From NCBI RefSeq assembly GCF_000821065.1, contig NZ_CDGG01000001.1:3596001-3660000 (forward strand): a DNA stretch of 64,000 nt, given 5' to 3'. Position numbers and translations under genes: made by a program. The notes below the pieces were generated by a model. That model made no database searches. It was not told the DNA's origin and worked only from the letters and a program-made list of their open reading frames with translations. Of this stretch, positions 17,281 through 26,085 are shown piece by piece. This stretch comes from Oceanobacillus oncorhynchi. Its GTDB lineage: Bacteria; Bacillota; Bacilli; Bacillales; Amphibacillaceae. The number at the start of each line of letters is the position of its first letter. Positions within the stretch are counted from its first letter, which is position 1.

Positions 17281-18843
17281 GTGGAAACATGGAAAGTGTA
17301 TATGGAAATCTATCAACTAAAACAAGAAGGATTTAAAATACGAAGAATAGCTAGAAAACTAGGTATATCAAGGACAACGGTATATAAATACCTTGAAAAG
17401 TCTCCTCAGGAAATGGCGGAGTGGGTAGCTTCCACACAGACAAGAAAGAAGAAATTAGATGCCTATGAATTACTTATTCATACTTGGCTAACGGAACATC
17501 CGGACCTTTCTAGTGCTCAAGTTCATGATTGGTTAAAAGAAAGGTTTCCAACTCTACGTGTTGGAGAAAGTACCGTTCGGAGTTATGTCAAAGCCCTCCG
17601 GGAAAAATATCATATTCCAAAGACAGAAATGAAGCGTGTCTATCAAGCTATTCCAGACCCACCAATGGGGCAGCAAGCCCAGGTAGATTTTGGCCAGACG
17701 ATACAGAAAACATCCCAGGGAAAGGAGAAGAAATTATATTTTATTAGTTTCGTGCTTTCGCACTCACGTTACAAATATGTTGTGTGGCTCCCCCGTCCTT
17801 TTACAACAAAGGATATGATTCAAGCTCACGAAGATACTTTTCAGTATTTTGGAGGAATTCCACATGAGTTAGCTTATGATCAGGATTCCCTTATCGTAGT
17901 AAGTGAAAATGAAGGAGATCTCATTCTTACCAGTGAGTTTCAAGCATACAGGGAAGAGAGAAAATTAAAGCTCTTTGTATGTAGAAAAGCTGATCCAGAA
18001 AGTAAAGGGAAGATTGAAAATGTCGTAGGATTTGTGAAGAAGAATTTTGCGAAGAACCGCGTATTTCACCATATAGATAAATGGAATGAATCCTGTTTAG
18101 CATGGCTGATTCGAACCGGAAACGGAAAAGTGCATAATACAACAAAAAAAAGACCAGTCGAAGTGTTTGCCCTAGAAAAACAACACTTAAGACCAGTCAA
18201 CAAAAAAATTTCAATTTCAAATATCGATAATAGTATAACAAGAAATGTTCGTAAGGACAATACTATTATCTACCAATCAAATCGTTATTCCGTACCGCTT
18301 GGTACATACAAGAAAGATAAAACAGTTTTTATTGAAATAAATGAACAGAACGAATTAATCATACGGGAAAAATCGGATGGGGCGATGATTGCCAAACACA
18401 CGTTAAGCATAGAAAAAGGAAAACTTATTCAAGATTCCCAGCATACCAGGGATCGTTCTAAAGGAATAACCGCCTATATAGAAACGGTATCGACTTACTT
18501 TGATGATAAGGAAATGGCTTCTGATTTCCTTCAGGAAATTCATCTTAGATATCCTCGATACATACGGGATCAATTATCTCTTATTTTAAAGGTGTCCCAA
18601 ACATTAGCAAGAGAAATAAGGAATCAAGCTTTAGAAGAGTGTGTAGCACGCAAAATATATAGTGCAACAGAGTTTAGAGATGTCGTAGAGTTTATCCAAA
18701 GACAAGCTGTTTCTAATCAAAGACCACAGCAAGTAGAAGGTATCCAAACATTGCATGGTATGGACGATACGCTACTTCAAATCAAGCCAAAAACAAGAGA
18801 ATTGGATACTTATATAGAGTTATTGAAAGGAGCACCGGTATGA
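17281..18843 (+). CDS. istA: IS21 family transposase IstA
   Basis: A 520-residue DDE transposase. N-terminal helix-turn-helix (IRRIARKLGISRTTVYKYLE), then an RNase H-like core with QAQVDFGQT (first Asp), ELAYDQDSLI (second) and SKGKIENVVGFVKKNF (the Glu). The frame is open to 17152 across the hairpin, but GGGAGGAG at about 17265 fits GTG 17281. The end overlaps istB by ATGA. Length is normal for the family. Confidence 0.95.
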   Translation: METWKVYMEIYQLKQEGFKIRRIARKLGISRTTVYKYLEKSPQEMAEWVASTQTRKKKLDAYELLIHTWLTEHPDLSSAQVHDWLKERFPTLRVGESTVRSYVKALREKYHIPKTEMKRVYQAIPDPPMGQQAQVDFGQTIQKTSQGKEKKLYFISFVLSHSRYKYVVWLPRPFTTKDMIQAHEDTFQYFGGIPHELAYDQDSLIVVSENEGDLILTSEFQAYREERKLKLFVCRKADPESKGKIENVVGFVKKNFAKNRVFHHIDKWNESCLAWLIRTGNGKVHNTTKKRPVEVFALEKQHLRPVNKKISISNIDNSITRNVRKDNTIIYQSNRYSVPLGTYKKDKTVFIEINEQNELIIREKSDGAMIAKHTLSIEKGKLIQDSQHTRDRSKGITAYIETVSTYFDDKEMASDFLQEIHLRYPRYIRDQLSLILKVSQTLAREIRNQALEECVARKIYSATEFRDVVEFIQRQAVSNQRPQQVEGIQTLHGMDDTLLQIKPKTRELDTYIELLKGAPV

Positions 18844-19595
18844 GTCATTCGATAGAAGAAATACAACAGCAATTTCGATCGTTGAGACTCACAGAGACGG
18901 CAAATTATTTGCCCTCTCTGATTCAACAAGCAGAGTCAGAAGATTGGACGTATCAAGTACTTTTGAAACGATTATGCGGATATGAATTAAAACGGAGAGA
19001 TGAAAAGTTAATCGAAAAACGATTAAAATGGGCTGCATTCCCTTCTTATAAGACATTAGATGAGTTTCATTTAGATGAGCAACAATCGCTCAGCAAAAGA
19101 CAGGTAAATCAGTTAAAGGAGTTTACTTGGCTGGATCAACTTTATAATTTAATCGTTTTAGGGCCGCCAGGCGTGGGGAAAACGCATTTAGCCACAGGGC
19201 TCGGAATAGAAGCTATACAAAAAGGATATAAAGTCTCTTTTGTTTCCATGGGGCAACTGATTCAAACATTAAAAACAGAAGAAGTTACCAGAAAATCACA
19301 AACTAGAATGAAACGAATTCGTTCCTCTCATTTAGTGATTATTGATGATTTAATGTTTATGGCAATGGATACACGTGAAGCGAATTTATTTTTTCATCTT
19401 ATTAACGACCTTTATGATAAGGCTTCTATTATATTAACTTCTAATAAAGGCCCAAATGAATGGGGAGAATTACTAGGTGATCCAGGGATTACAACTGCCA
19501 TTCTAGATAGAATTTTACATCGAGCTGAAGTCATACATTTTCATGATGATGATAGTTACCGAATGAAACACCGTTCTTCCATTTTTATGGAATAA
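18840..19595 (+). CDS. istB: IS21 helper ATPase IstB
   Basis: A 251-residue DnaC-like AAA+ ATPase with Walker A GPPGVGKTH, Walker B HLVIIDDLM and ILTSNKG. IstB assists IstA in target choice and integration. The ATG overlaps the istA stop (translational coupling), as is usual in IS21. Complete. Confidence 0.96.
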   Translation: MSHSIEEIQQQFRSLRLTETANYLPSLIQQAESEDWTYQVLLKRLCGYELKRRDEKLIEKRLKWAAFPSYKTLDEFHLDEQQSLSKRQVNQLKEFTWLDQLYNLIVLGPPGVGKTHLATGLGIEAIQKGYKVSFVSMGQLIQTLKTEEVTRKSQTRMKRIRSSHLVIIDDLMFMAMDTREANLFFHLINDLYDKASIILTSNKGPNEWGELLGDPGITTAILDRILHRAEVIHFHDDDSYRMKHRSSIFME

Positions 19596-19646
19596 AGTGT
19601 CCAAATTTAATTAGCAAAAAGTGTTCATTTCTACTTGACGCTCACA

Positions 19647-19748
19647 GAGGCTCAAAGTAGTTTCTTTAAAGTAGGCGAGGCGGAGAAATTAATTAATAAA
19701 ATCGAAGAACATATTAAATCCTTTACTTGTTATAACATGTTGTGTTAA
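19647..19748 (+). pseudogene. Cut-off C-terminus of the ceramidase-like amidase
   Basis: Right after the IS and its GAGGC duplication the frame reads EAQSSFFKVGEAEKLINKI and on to a TAA at 19746-19748. Removing the IS plus one repeat copy joins DMY-EAQSSFF in frame with no change. Neutral ceramidases end in a similar Y-E-...-GEA segment. It has no start signal of its own. Confidence 0.85.
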
Positions 19749-19781
19749 TATGAATTCATAATAAGAAAAGGTGGAGATCAA

Positions 19782-20522
19782 ATGACTACTAAAACAGAAG
19801 TTAAAAAGTTTTTGAATTATTTGAGCAATACATGGGAGCAAGTTGTGCAAAATGAAGAAAAATCAATTGATAAGGCTACAGAGTTAATTTTTGATAGTTG
19901 TAAAGATGGCGGTCGTTTTTATATTTTTGGATCAGGTCACTCCCATATGGTAGCAGAGGAAATTTATATTAGGGCAGGAGGACTAGCTTATGTGAAAGGT
20001 ATTCTCCCACCTGAAGTAATGTTGCATCAAATGCCAAATAAAAGCACTTATATGGAACGATTAGATGGATATGCCAAGAATATGTTATCTCTTTATAAAG
20101 TTGAAGCCGGGGATTCAATTATGGTCGTTTCTAATTCAGGAAGAAATAATATACCAGTTGAAATGTGTATTGAAGCTAAAAAGCTGGGAGCAAATGTGAT
20201 TGCTTTGACGTCTATGGAGCATACCCAATCAGTTTCTTCCCGGCATGAGTCAGGGAAAAATATCTATGAAATTGCTGATGTCACTATTGATAATCATGCT
20301 CCAAAAGGAGATGCAGCTTATCGAATAGAAGGAGTAGAAGCAGATTTAGGGCCTACATCTGATTTTACAGGAATTGGAATTGCGCAATCGGTTATTATTG
20401 GTGTAATTTCACGCCTAAAAGAAGCAGAGTTAGAAATACCTGTATTTAAGAGTTCAAATTTAGATGGTGCTGATGAGTACAATGATAGACTCTTTAACCA
20501 ATACTACGGTTATTGGAAATAA
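19782..20522 (+). CDS. SIS-domain sugar-phosphate protein (UPF0309 family)
   Basis: A 246-residue single SIS-domain protein: YIFGSGHSHMVAEEIYIRAGG and MVVSNSGRNNIPVEMC are the two phosphosugar-binding loops. UPF0309 proteins resemble GmhA/AgaS isomerases or deaminases; no activity is proven. AAGGTGGAG precedes the ATG. It followed the amidase gene by only 33 bases before the IS landed, so they were one operon. With a PTS IIA and a UTRA regulator nearby, an amino-sugar phosphate is the likely ligand (inference). Confidence 0.85.
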   Translation: MTTKTEVKKFLNYLSNTWEQVVQNEEKSIDKATELIFDSCKDGGRFYIFGSGHSHMVAEEIYIRAGGLAYVKGILPPEVMLHQMPNKSTYMERLDGYAKNMLSLYKVEAGDSIMVVSNSGRNNIPVEMCIEAKKLGANVIALTSMEHTQSVSSRHESGKNIYEIADVTIDNHAPKGDAAYRIEGVEADLGPTSDFTGIGIAQSVIIGVISRLKEAELEIPVFKSSNLDGADEYNDRLFNQYYGYWK

Positions 20523-20595
20523 TTTACAAAGTGATTAATATTCTTTCTGATGGTATAATAACAACAGATTATAATAGTTAGAGAGGATATTTATT

Positions 20596-21306
20596 ATGAC
20601 TAATAACGCACCTAAATATGAGATTGTTAAAAATTATATACTAAGTCAAATTAAGGCGGGTATTTATCAACCACATCAAATTATTGAATCAGAATTAGAA
20701 TTATCTAATAACCTTTCAGTGTCAAGAATAACAGTTAGACGAGGAATTGAAGAACTTGTTAATGAAAAAATACTATCCAAAAAAAAGGGAATAGGAACTT
20801 TTGTTAACCCCATACCAAAATTTTTTGGATTCAAAGCTGGAATTGGATTTACTTCAGAAGTGAAAAATAGAGGAATGGAACCTTCTACAAAATTACTTAA
20901 ATTGGAAAAAGTAAAAGCGAATGCTGTACAAGCTGAAGATATGAAAATCGCTGCTGGAGAAGAACTTTGGTTAGTTGAACGAATTAGATATGCTGATAAA
21001 GTGGCAGTTATTTATGAGATAGAATATTTTGATGCATCAATTGTTAAAGATTTAAATGTGGAAATTTGCGAAAACTCTATTTATGAGTATTTAAATGAGC
21101 AAGGAGTATCCTATGAATTTATAGATCAACGAATTAGTGCTACCTTAGCTAATTCAAAAATTGCTGAATTTTTGGATGTTGAAGAAGGAGCACCGTTAAT
21201 TGATACAAAAATTATTGCTTGTATGAAGAATGGAAAGCCTTTTAATTTAGGGTTTGCACTGTATCAAACAAAAAATTACTATTTGATGCATACTATATAT
21301 AAATAA
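20596..21306 (+). CDS. GntR family regulator with UTRA domain (HutC/NagR type)
   Basis: A 236-residue regulator. The first 70 residues form the winged helix (ELELSNNLSVSRITVRRGIE), followed by a UTRA effector domain (about 85-236; EELWLVERIRYADKVAVIYE, then DQRISATLANSKIAEFLDVE). This class senses sugar phosphates such as GlcNAc-6-P. It lies 73 bases after the SIS gene with its own GAGAGGATA site and probably controls this cluster. The operator was not identified. Confidence 0.9.
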   Translation: MTNNAPKYEIVKNYILSQIKAGIYQPHQIIESELELSNNLSVSRITVRRGIEELVNEKILSKKKGIGTFVNPIPKFFGFKAGIGFTSEVKNRGMEPSTKLLKLEKVKANAVQAEDMKIAAGEELWLVERIRYADKVAVIYEIEYFDASIVKDLNVEICENSIYEYLNEQGVSYEFIDQRISATLANSKIAEFLDVEEGAPLIDTKIIACMKNGKPFNLGFALYQTKNYYLMHTIYK

Positions 21307-21337
21307 ACCCGACAGAGGTTAACATTCTCTAGACACT

Positions 21338-21381
21338 CTTATCTTGGAGTTTTATTTAGATTAATAAAACTCCAAGATAAG
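21338..21381 (+). repeat. Perfect 19-bp inverted repeat between regulator and hexapeptide gene
   Basis: 21338-21356 (CTTATCTTGGAGTTTTATT) and 21363-21381 are exact reverse complements around a six-base loop. There is no T-tail. The right arm ends right where the ribosome site GAGGAGG of the next gene begins, so the RNA hairpin could gate translation or protect the mRNA. A palindrome of the same size, with different sequence, is at 26742-26785. Confidence 0.75.
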
Positions 21382-21396
21382 ATGAGGAGGAAAACA

Positions 21397-22752
21397 ATGA
21401 AAGCTTTTATATTATGTGGTGAAATAGAGCCAAAAATGTTTCCTTTTGATAAACATTATCAAATTAATAGCCTTCCAATATTGAATAAAGAAATGATTTT
21501 TTGGCAAATAGATAGATTATTAAAAGTCGGTATATTGGAATCGGATATCTATGTATTTCTTAGTTATAAACCAGACCAAACTAGAAATTTATTACGAAAG
21601 TATCGGGAAATAAATTGTATTGATCCAACCCTAAATTTAGATGTTTTTTTACGAAACAATTTAGAACAATTTAAGGAAGGAGTTATTATTCAAAAGGGGA
21701 ATTGTCTTATAAGTCTAGACGATTTGACATATCTTAAGGAATCAGAAGAAGATACCAGTGTTCTACTAATAGAAAAAAAACAAAAAAGTATTGATATGAT
21801 TGGGGCTTTTGTAGAGAATAATCAAGTAAATCAATTTTTAGCCCATGCTCGAGAACACTATGTTAATTCTGAAGTTGCAGGAGTATTTAAGTTAGATAAG
21901 CATGCATTAGAAACAATTTCGTACGCTAATTACGGATTCAGTCAACGTGTGACAGGGGCTATGATTCCTAACCAGTTATTTATTGAAAATGGATTGAATG
22001 ATTATTTAAAAGAGGGAAACAAGATTCAACCGGTATTTGCTCAGGATAAAGTGCATAGTTTACAATTTCCATGGGATATATTAAATGTGAATGCATACTA
22101 TCTTAATTCATTTACTAAGGAAATAAACGGATATTCTATTGGGGACAATTCATCTGTTTCTAAAGAATCAACTATAAACGGTAATATTCAGATAGGTAAT
22201 AATTCAATTATAGGTAAGAATGTAACCATTAATGGCAATGTCATTATTGGGGATAATGTAAATGTTGATACTGGTGCTATTATAAATGGCCCTGTTTTAA
22301 TAGGAAATAACTCGTATGTTAAAGATTATGCAAAACTTGAACCAAATACTGTAATTGGTTGTGAGAATAGGATAGGACATAATGCGGAAGTTGAGGGTGT
22401 TACAATGAAAGGTATTTCTGCTATTCATTATAGTGAAATGTATGGTGTGATTGGCCAATATGTAGATATTGCTGCAGCCTGTGTATGTGGAATCGTAAGA
22501 TTTAATGACACTCCTCAAATACACAAAATAAATGGAAGAACTTATTCAGATACCTATTCTAATGCGATTTTTATTGGTGACTATACTAGGACAGGTATTA
22601 ATAATATATTCTTCCCAGGTGTAAAAGTAGGAAGTGAATGCGCACTATATCCTGGTTTAAATGTGGAAAAAGATATACCTCACGAAACACTCGTTATAAA
22701 AAAAGAAGAGCATATTGAAAAAGAATGGGGATATAAAAAATACGGCTGGTAG
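21397..22752 (+). CDS. Degenerate sugar nucleotidyltransferase with left-handed beta-helix domain (GlmU-like layout)
   Basis: The ORF has an in-frame ATG at 21382, but that ATG overlaps the GAGGAGG site; ATG 21397 is the start (451 residues). Residues 1-230 resemble the nucleotidyltransferase fold (MKAFILCGEIEPKMFPFDK), but the GxGTRM...PK signature for the NTP is gone. Residues 250-440 are hexapeptide repeats (IGDNSSV, IGNNSII, IGDNVNV, IGNNSYV, IGCENRI), an acyltransferase-type beta-helix. It could be a sugar-N-acyltransferase or a binding protein. As the last intact gene in the cluster it probably acts on the same amino-sugar. Confidence 0.75.
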   Translation: MKAFILCGEIEPKMFPFDKHYQINSLPILNKEMIFWQIDRLLKVGILESDIYVFLSYKPDQTRNLLRKYREINCIDPTLNLDVFLRNNLEQFKEGVIIQKGNCLISLDDLTYLKESEEDTSVLLIEKKQKSIDMIGAFVENNQVNQFLAHAREHYVNSEVAGVFKLDKHALETISYANYGFSQRVTGAMIPNQLFIENGLNDYLKEGNKIQPVFAQDKVHSLQFPWDILNVNAYYLNSFTKEINGYSIGDNSSVSKESTINGNIQIGNNSIIGKNVTINGNVIIGDNVNVDTGAIINGPVLIGNNSYVKDYAKLEPNTVIGCENRIGHNAEVEGVTMKGISAIHYSEMYGVIGQYVDIAAACVCGIVRFNDTPQIHKINGRTYSDTYSNAIFIGDYTRTGINNIFFPGVKVGSECALYPGLNVEKDIPHETLVIKKEEHIEKEWGYKKYGW

Positions 22753-23110
22753 GAGAGAATTAAATATAAAGTATAGAATAAAGAAGTAATTAATAATTGA
22801 AACGTTTAATTAGCTTATTACCGGTTATTTAGATTTTCTAGCACCTTTGTTTGCTACTATTAAAAGATGACTCATTGAAAGCTAGTAGAATAATCATTTA
22901 ATATTTTTGATATTACTAACTCAATTAGGGAGGAGTGAATGGTAGTGAATGAAGAATAAAGGCACTTCGTATCCTTAACTTCATTAAACTACTCTTCTCT
23001 CCTTTCTCTTTTTTTTTTTTATGAAAGCGCTTCAAATATTGAAAAATCATTATTTAGAATCGGCTCATACAAGTTTAATCCTTAACAAACATAAAAAGGA
23101 GGTTAAAAAG
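22753..23110 (+). other. Leader region of the PTS IIA remnant
   Basis: No full gene. GGGAGGAG at about 22927 precedes a six-codon ORF (MVVNEE, stop), perhaps the start of a lost gene. TGAAAGCGCTTCA at 23022-23034 looks like a one-base-short CcpA (cre) site, and a run of 12 T lies just before it. Carbon control of the PTS gene is plausible but not certain. Confidence 0.4.
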
Positions 23111-23661
23111 ATGGTAGGAATTATCATTGCCAGCCATGGTGAATTTGCGACAGGTATCTTGCAGTCTGGAGCGATGATCTTTGGAGAGCAAGAGAATGTC
23201 AAGGCTGTTACGTTGATGCCGAGTGAAGGTCCGGATGACGTAAGAGCAAAAATGGAAGAGGCCATTGCTTCTTTCGACAATCAGGATGAAGTATTATTCT
23301 TAGTCGATCTTTGGGGTAGAACCCCCTTTAATCAGGCAAGCAGCTTGATGGAGGGACATGAAGATACATGGGCTATCGTTGCTGGGTTGAATGACGAAGA
23401 TTTATCTTGGATAGAAGTGATTTCCTGCTTACGTAATGCGAATGTTTCCATCGCTGATTTAAAAGAAATGATGAGCTTTTTAAAAGGGGATAGAGAAGTA
23501 TTAAGTGAACGAATTGATATTTTAAAAGCGCATCAAAAAAACTTCAGAAGCATCAGGAAGAATTAAAGAAAACAGAAGAAATGCTAGCCATTAAAATTAA
23601 CCAATTAAAACAATTGGAGAATATAGATCTCACAAGTTTAAATAAACAAAGACTTTGTTAG
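23111..23661 (+). pseudogene. Fusion of a mannose-type PTS IIA gene to the tail of a MerR regulator gene
   Basis: AAAAGGAGG precedes ATG 23111. The first ~95 residues are a mannose/fructose-type [20 protein letters not shown] with the phosphorylated His, [14 protein letters not shown] and AIVAGLN. From about 23390 the protein changes to [20 protein letters not shown] and then [20 protein letters not shown], the C-terminal part of MerR-family regulators (AdhR-like). A missing base in the A-run near 23540 stops the frame at 23566; in the shifted frame the MerR coiled coil continues ([18 protein letters not shown]) to 23661. A deletion has thus removed the rest of the PTS operon and the MerR N-terminus. 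The PTS His is kept, but the domain lacks its last third. Confidence 0.85.
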
Positions 23662-24164
23662 TTATTTTAAGAGGAGGGATAAACCCCTCTATGATTTAGT
23701 ATGAGGTACGTTCGTTTAAAAAAGGGAGTGTAAAAATATATTATTCTAGAATTTCTACACCCCAATCTAACTACATAATGCTTTCTTTATCCAGATTAAA
23801 TAACATGAAGCGTTTTTGATCTTTTTTGTTTTATCTGTAAAACATGCTCTCCTGCCATATGAATGCAAAGAGGAAGAGAATCTTACCAGAAAAAAGGGGG
23901 AAATGGTAACAAATACTTATTATGTCTACAGAAGATGAGATATCAATCTTTCTTCCAGTGCACTCCAAATAATGGTTCAGTGGTAAATAAAAATAATAAG
24001 AGTAAAATGTTATAGATAAAAATAATAACGGCGAACAATTAAGTAAAGTTATAAATCTAGTGAACATTAGCGCATTTAAAGTAGTCTGACAAACAGGTTT
24101 TAGTTTCAAAAATCTCTTTTCAGGGTACCGCTATTCAGACATACTAACGAAAGAGAGAAAAGAA
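23662..24164. other. Non-coding stretch with likely gene debris
   Basis: A weak hairpin at about 23727-23764 ends the fused gene. On the minus strand 23820-23870 reads HMAGEHVLQIKQKRSKTLHV, then stop, perhaps the tail of a lost gene. No complete gene, RNA or promoter is clear. Confidence 0.35.
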
Positions 24165-25364
24165 ATGACATTTACAAAATTTAAATCTATTTTCAACAAA
24201 ATTGGTATTATTGCTAGTTTACTCGTGCTAACTGGCGTGTGTGTTTTGCTTTGGCGCACATTTTTTGCTAGTGGATATGGTTCCTATTCAGGCCAAATTT
24301 CATTTTACCTGCTCACATTCCCTGTAGCATTATTCATTTTAGGTGTAGCAGCTTTCATTATTTTACTCCTTCTTATTTGGAAAAAATCTGCATTATTTTT
24401 AAAAATGATTTGGGCGGTCAACTGTATTTCTTTTTTAGGAATCGCGCTCCTATCTGGGATTCAAAACCAATATTATGCAGATCGTATTGACGCAGAAACT
24501 GCATTGATGGATAACTATACATTCTCTTTTTCTGGAACAGATACGTATTCCGATTTAGAAGAAGATGTTGTTTATAAAACTGCGGAAGATGGAGATTTAT
24601 TACTGGATGTATGGGATACAAAAGTGAATGATGAAAATCGTCCTGTTATCGTAAATATTCATGGCGGAGGATGGAGCAGCGGGGATAAAAATGAGGTTTC
24701 CTCATGGAGTAAATGGTTTAATTCGAAAGGATATGTTGTATTTAATGTGGAATACAGTCAAAATGGACCCGACATGTGGCAAAAACAAATTTCAGATACA
24801 CATGATGTGGTAAACTGGATTGTTGAACGTGCGGATGAATATCATTTAGATATAAACAGAATTAATTTAATAGGATCTTCTGCCGGGGGCCATTTAGCAT
24901 TGTTAACAGGGTATACGGATTTAAAGGAAAACAGCCTTGCTCCCAGAGAAACGGATTCCGATTCCACCGTGGAAATAAATTCTATTATTAATCTATATGG
25001 GCCATCGGATTTATTACAGCTCTATGATGATACTAATAGTAAAGAATTTATTCAGCCACTGCTTGAACAGCTCATGGATGGCCAGCCAAAAACAGAAGAA
25101 ATCAAACATCGTTATCTTCAAATGTCTCCTATCCAGTATGTAAATGAAACTTCTGCACCCACGATTTCATTTGTCGGTCTAAAAGATAAAGTAATACCTG
25201 AAGAGCAAATAGAGATACTGCATGAAAAACTCGAAGAAAATAATATAGACAACCAAGCTTATTATTTTCCGTTTTCTGATCATAGTTATGACACTAACTG
25301 GGAAAGTACAGCTAATCAAACAACCAGACAAAAAATAGAAGAATTTTTAAGTGAATACAACTAG
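24165..25364 (+). CDS. Membrane-anchored alpha/beta hydrolase (HSL/BD-FAE-like esterase)
   Basis: A 399-residue protein with three N-terminal membrane helices (about 10-32, 45-70, 80-100) and an outer alpha/beta-hydrolase domain. The oxyanion motif NIHGGGWSSGD and nucleophile elbow GSSAGGHLAL (Ser) are clear; Asp lies in GLKDKVIP and His in FSDHSYD. Such enzymes deacetylate or de-esterify small acyl groups. GAAAGAGAG precedes the ATG. It is a single gene, convergent to the Lrp gene. The substrate is not evident. Confidence 0.88.
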   Translation: MTFTKFKSIFNKIGIIASLLVLTGVCVLLWRTFFASGYGSYSGQISFYLLTFPVALFILGVAAFIILLLLIWKKSALFLKMIWAVNCISFLGIALLSGIQNQYYADRIDAETALMDNYTFSFSGTDTYSDLEEDVVYKTAEDGDLLLDVWDTKVNDENRPVIVNIHGGGWSSGDKNEVSSWSKWFNSKGYVVFNVEYSQNGPDMWQKQISDTHDVVNWIVERADEYHLDINRINLIGSSAGGHLALLTGYTDLKENSLAPRETDSDSTVEINSIINLYGPSDLLQLYDDTNSKEFIQPLLEQLMDGQPKTEEIKHRYLQMSPIQYVNETSAPTISFVGLKDKVIPEEQIEILHEKLEENNIDNQAYYFPFSDHSYDTNWESTANQTTRQKIEEFLSEYN

Positions 25365-25450
25365 TATTTATTGCGTCAGAGGGAAGCTCTTATCAATTTA
25401 AAGGTATATTGATTATAATGTCTTTGGAAGAGATTTGGAAATGAATGACA

Positions 25451-25485
25451 AAAATGAGAGGGATTATACAATCCACTCATTTTTT
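25451..25485. terminator. Bidirectional terminator between hydrolase and Lrp genes
   Basis: AAAATGAG-GGATT pairs with AATCC-CTCATTTT around ATAC, with A-run on one side and T-run on the other, between convergent genes. Confidence 0.8.
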
Positions 25486-25921
25486 ATTCTTCCATATCAA
25501 ACGCATCAATTACTTTCTTTTCATAGGAAGACAGCACAATATTTGTTGATGGTGTTCCATATTGCATCGTTTCATCAATAAATTGTTCTAAGCTTTCCAC
25601 TGAATGTGTGGCTAATTTGGCAATATAGCTCACTTCTCCGGCAACTCGATAACACTCAAGCACATCCGGATGATTATTACAAAAGTTCGATAACGCTTTA
25701 CAATCAGTAGATTTAAACATGACAAGTGCAATAATGGGACGATGCAGCTTTTTTAAGGAGACATGCGCATGATAACCTTCGATAATTTGCTGCTCTTCTA
25801 ATCTTCGTACTCTTTCTATGACGGACGGGGAGGTTAAGTGAACGGCTTTTGCTAACTCCTTCATGGAGATTTTCGCATTCTCCTGTAATATCCTCAAAAT
25901 TTCTCTATCGATTTGGTCCAT
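25484..25921 (-). CDS. Lrp/AsnC family transcriptional regulator
   Basis: A 145-residue Lrp protein: DQIDREILRILQENAKISMK, helix-turn-helix to IERVRRLEEQQII, and the RAM/AsnC ligand domain (ECYRVAGEVSYIAKL). The frame is open to a TTG at 25933, but that overlaps the GGTTGAGG ribosome site; ATG 25921 is the start. It is divergent from the isochorismatase-like gene at 26086 and may control it (inference from position). Confidence 0.92.
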   Translation of the reverse strand: MDQIDREILRILQENAKISMKELAKAVHLTSPSVIERVRRLEEQQIIEGYHAHVSLKKLHRPIIALVMFKSTDCKALSNFCNNHPDVLECYRVAGEVSYIAKLATHSVESLEQFIDETMQYGTPSTNIVLSSYEKKVIDAFDMEE

Positions 25922-26085
25922 ATAATACCTCAACCTTTTTTTATAAAACAGAATAACTTAAGTTCCTAATTATGAAAAGCCAAACACTCAAATTTCCTTT
26001 TTAAGATGATGTAAAAGCTTTGCCTTTTTATATAAAATAAGATGTTAGAAGAGGAGAGGCATAAAAAGAATGATGGGGTGATGTT

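Larger units (their letters stand above)
17071..19646 (+). mobile_element. IS21-family insertion sequence (2576 bp)
   Basis: The element starts TGTAACTGC and ends CTCACA, the TG...CA ends usual for IS21. The 5-bp duplication GAGGC flanks it at 17066-17070 and 19647-19651. Near both ends the 13-mer AATGAACACTTTT is repeated in inverted order (17112-17124; 19617-19629), probably transposase-binding repeats. It carries complete istA and istB, so it may still be active. Both genes lie in the same direction as the host gene. Confidence 0.93.

Noticed and set aside
15817-19748. Shared TTATAACATRTT before the amidase and before the SIS gene as an operator of the UTRA regulator
   Set aside because: The second copy overlaps the end of the amidase coding sequence, and two AT-rich matches are too few to claim a site.
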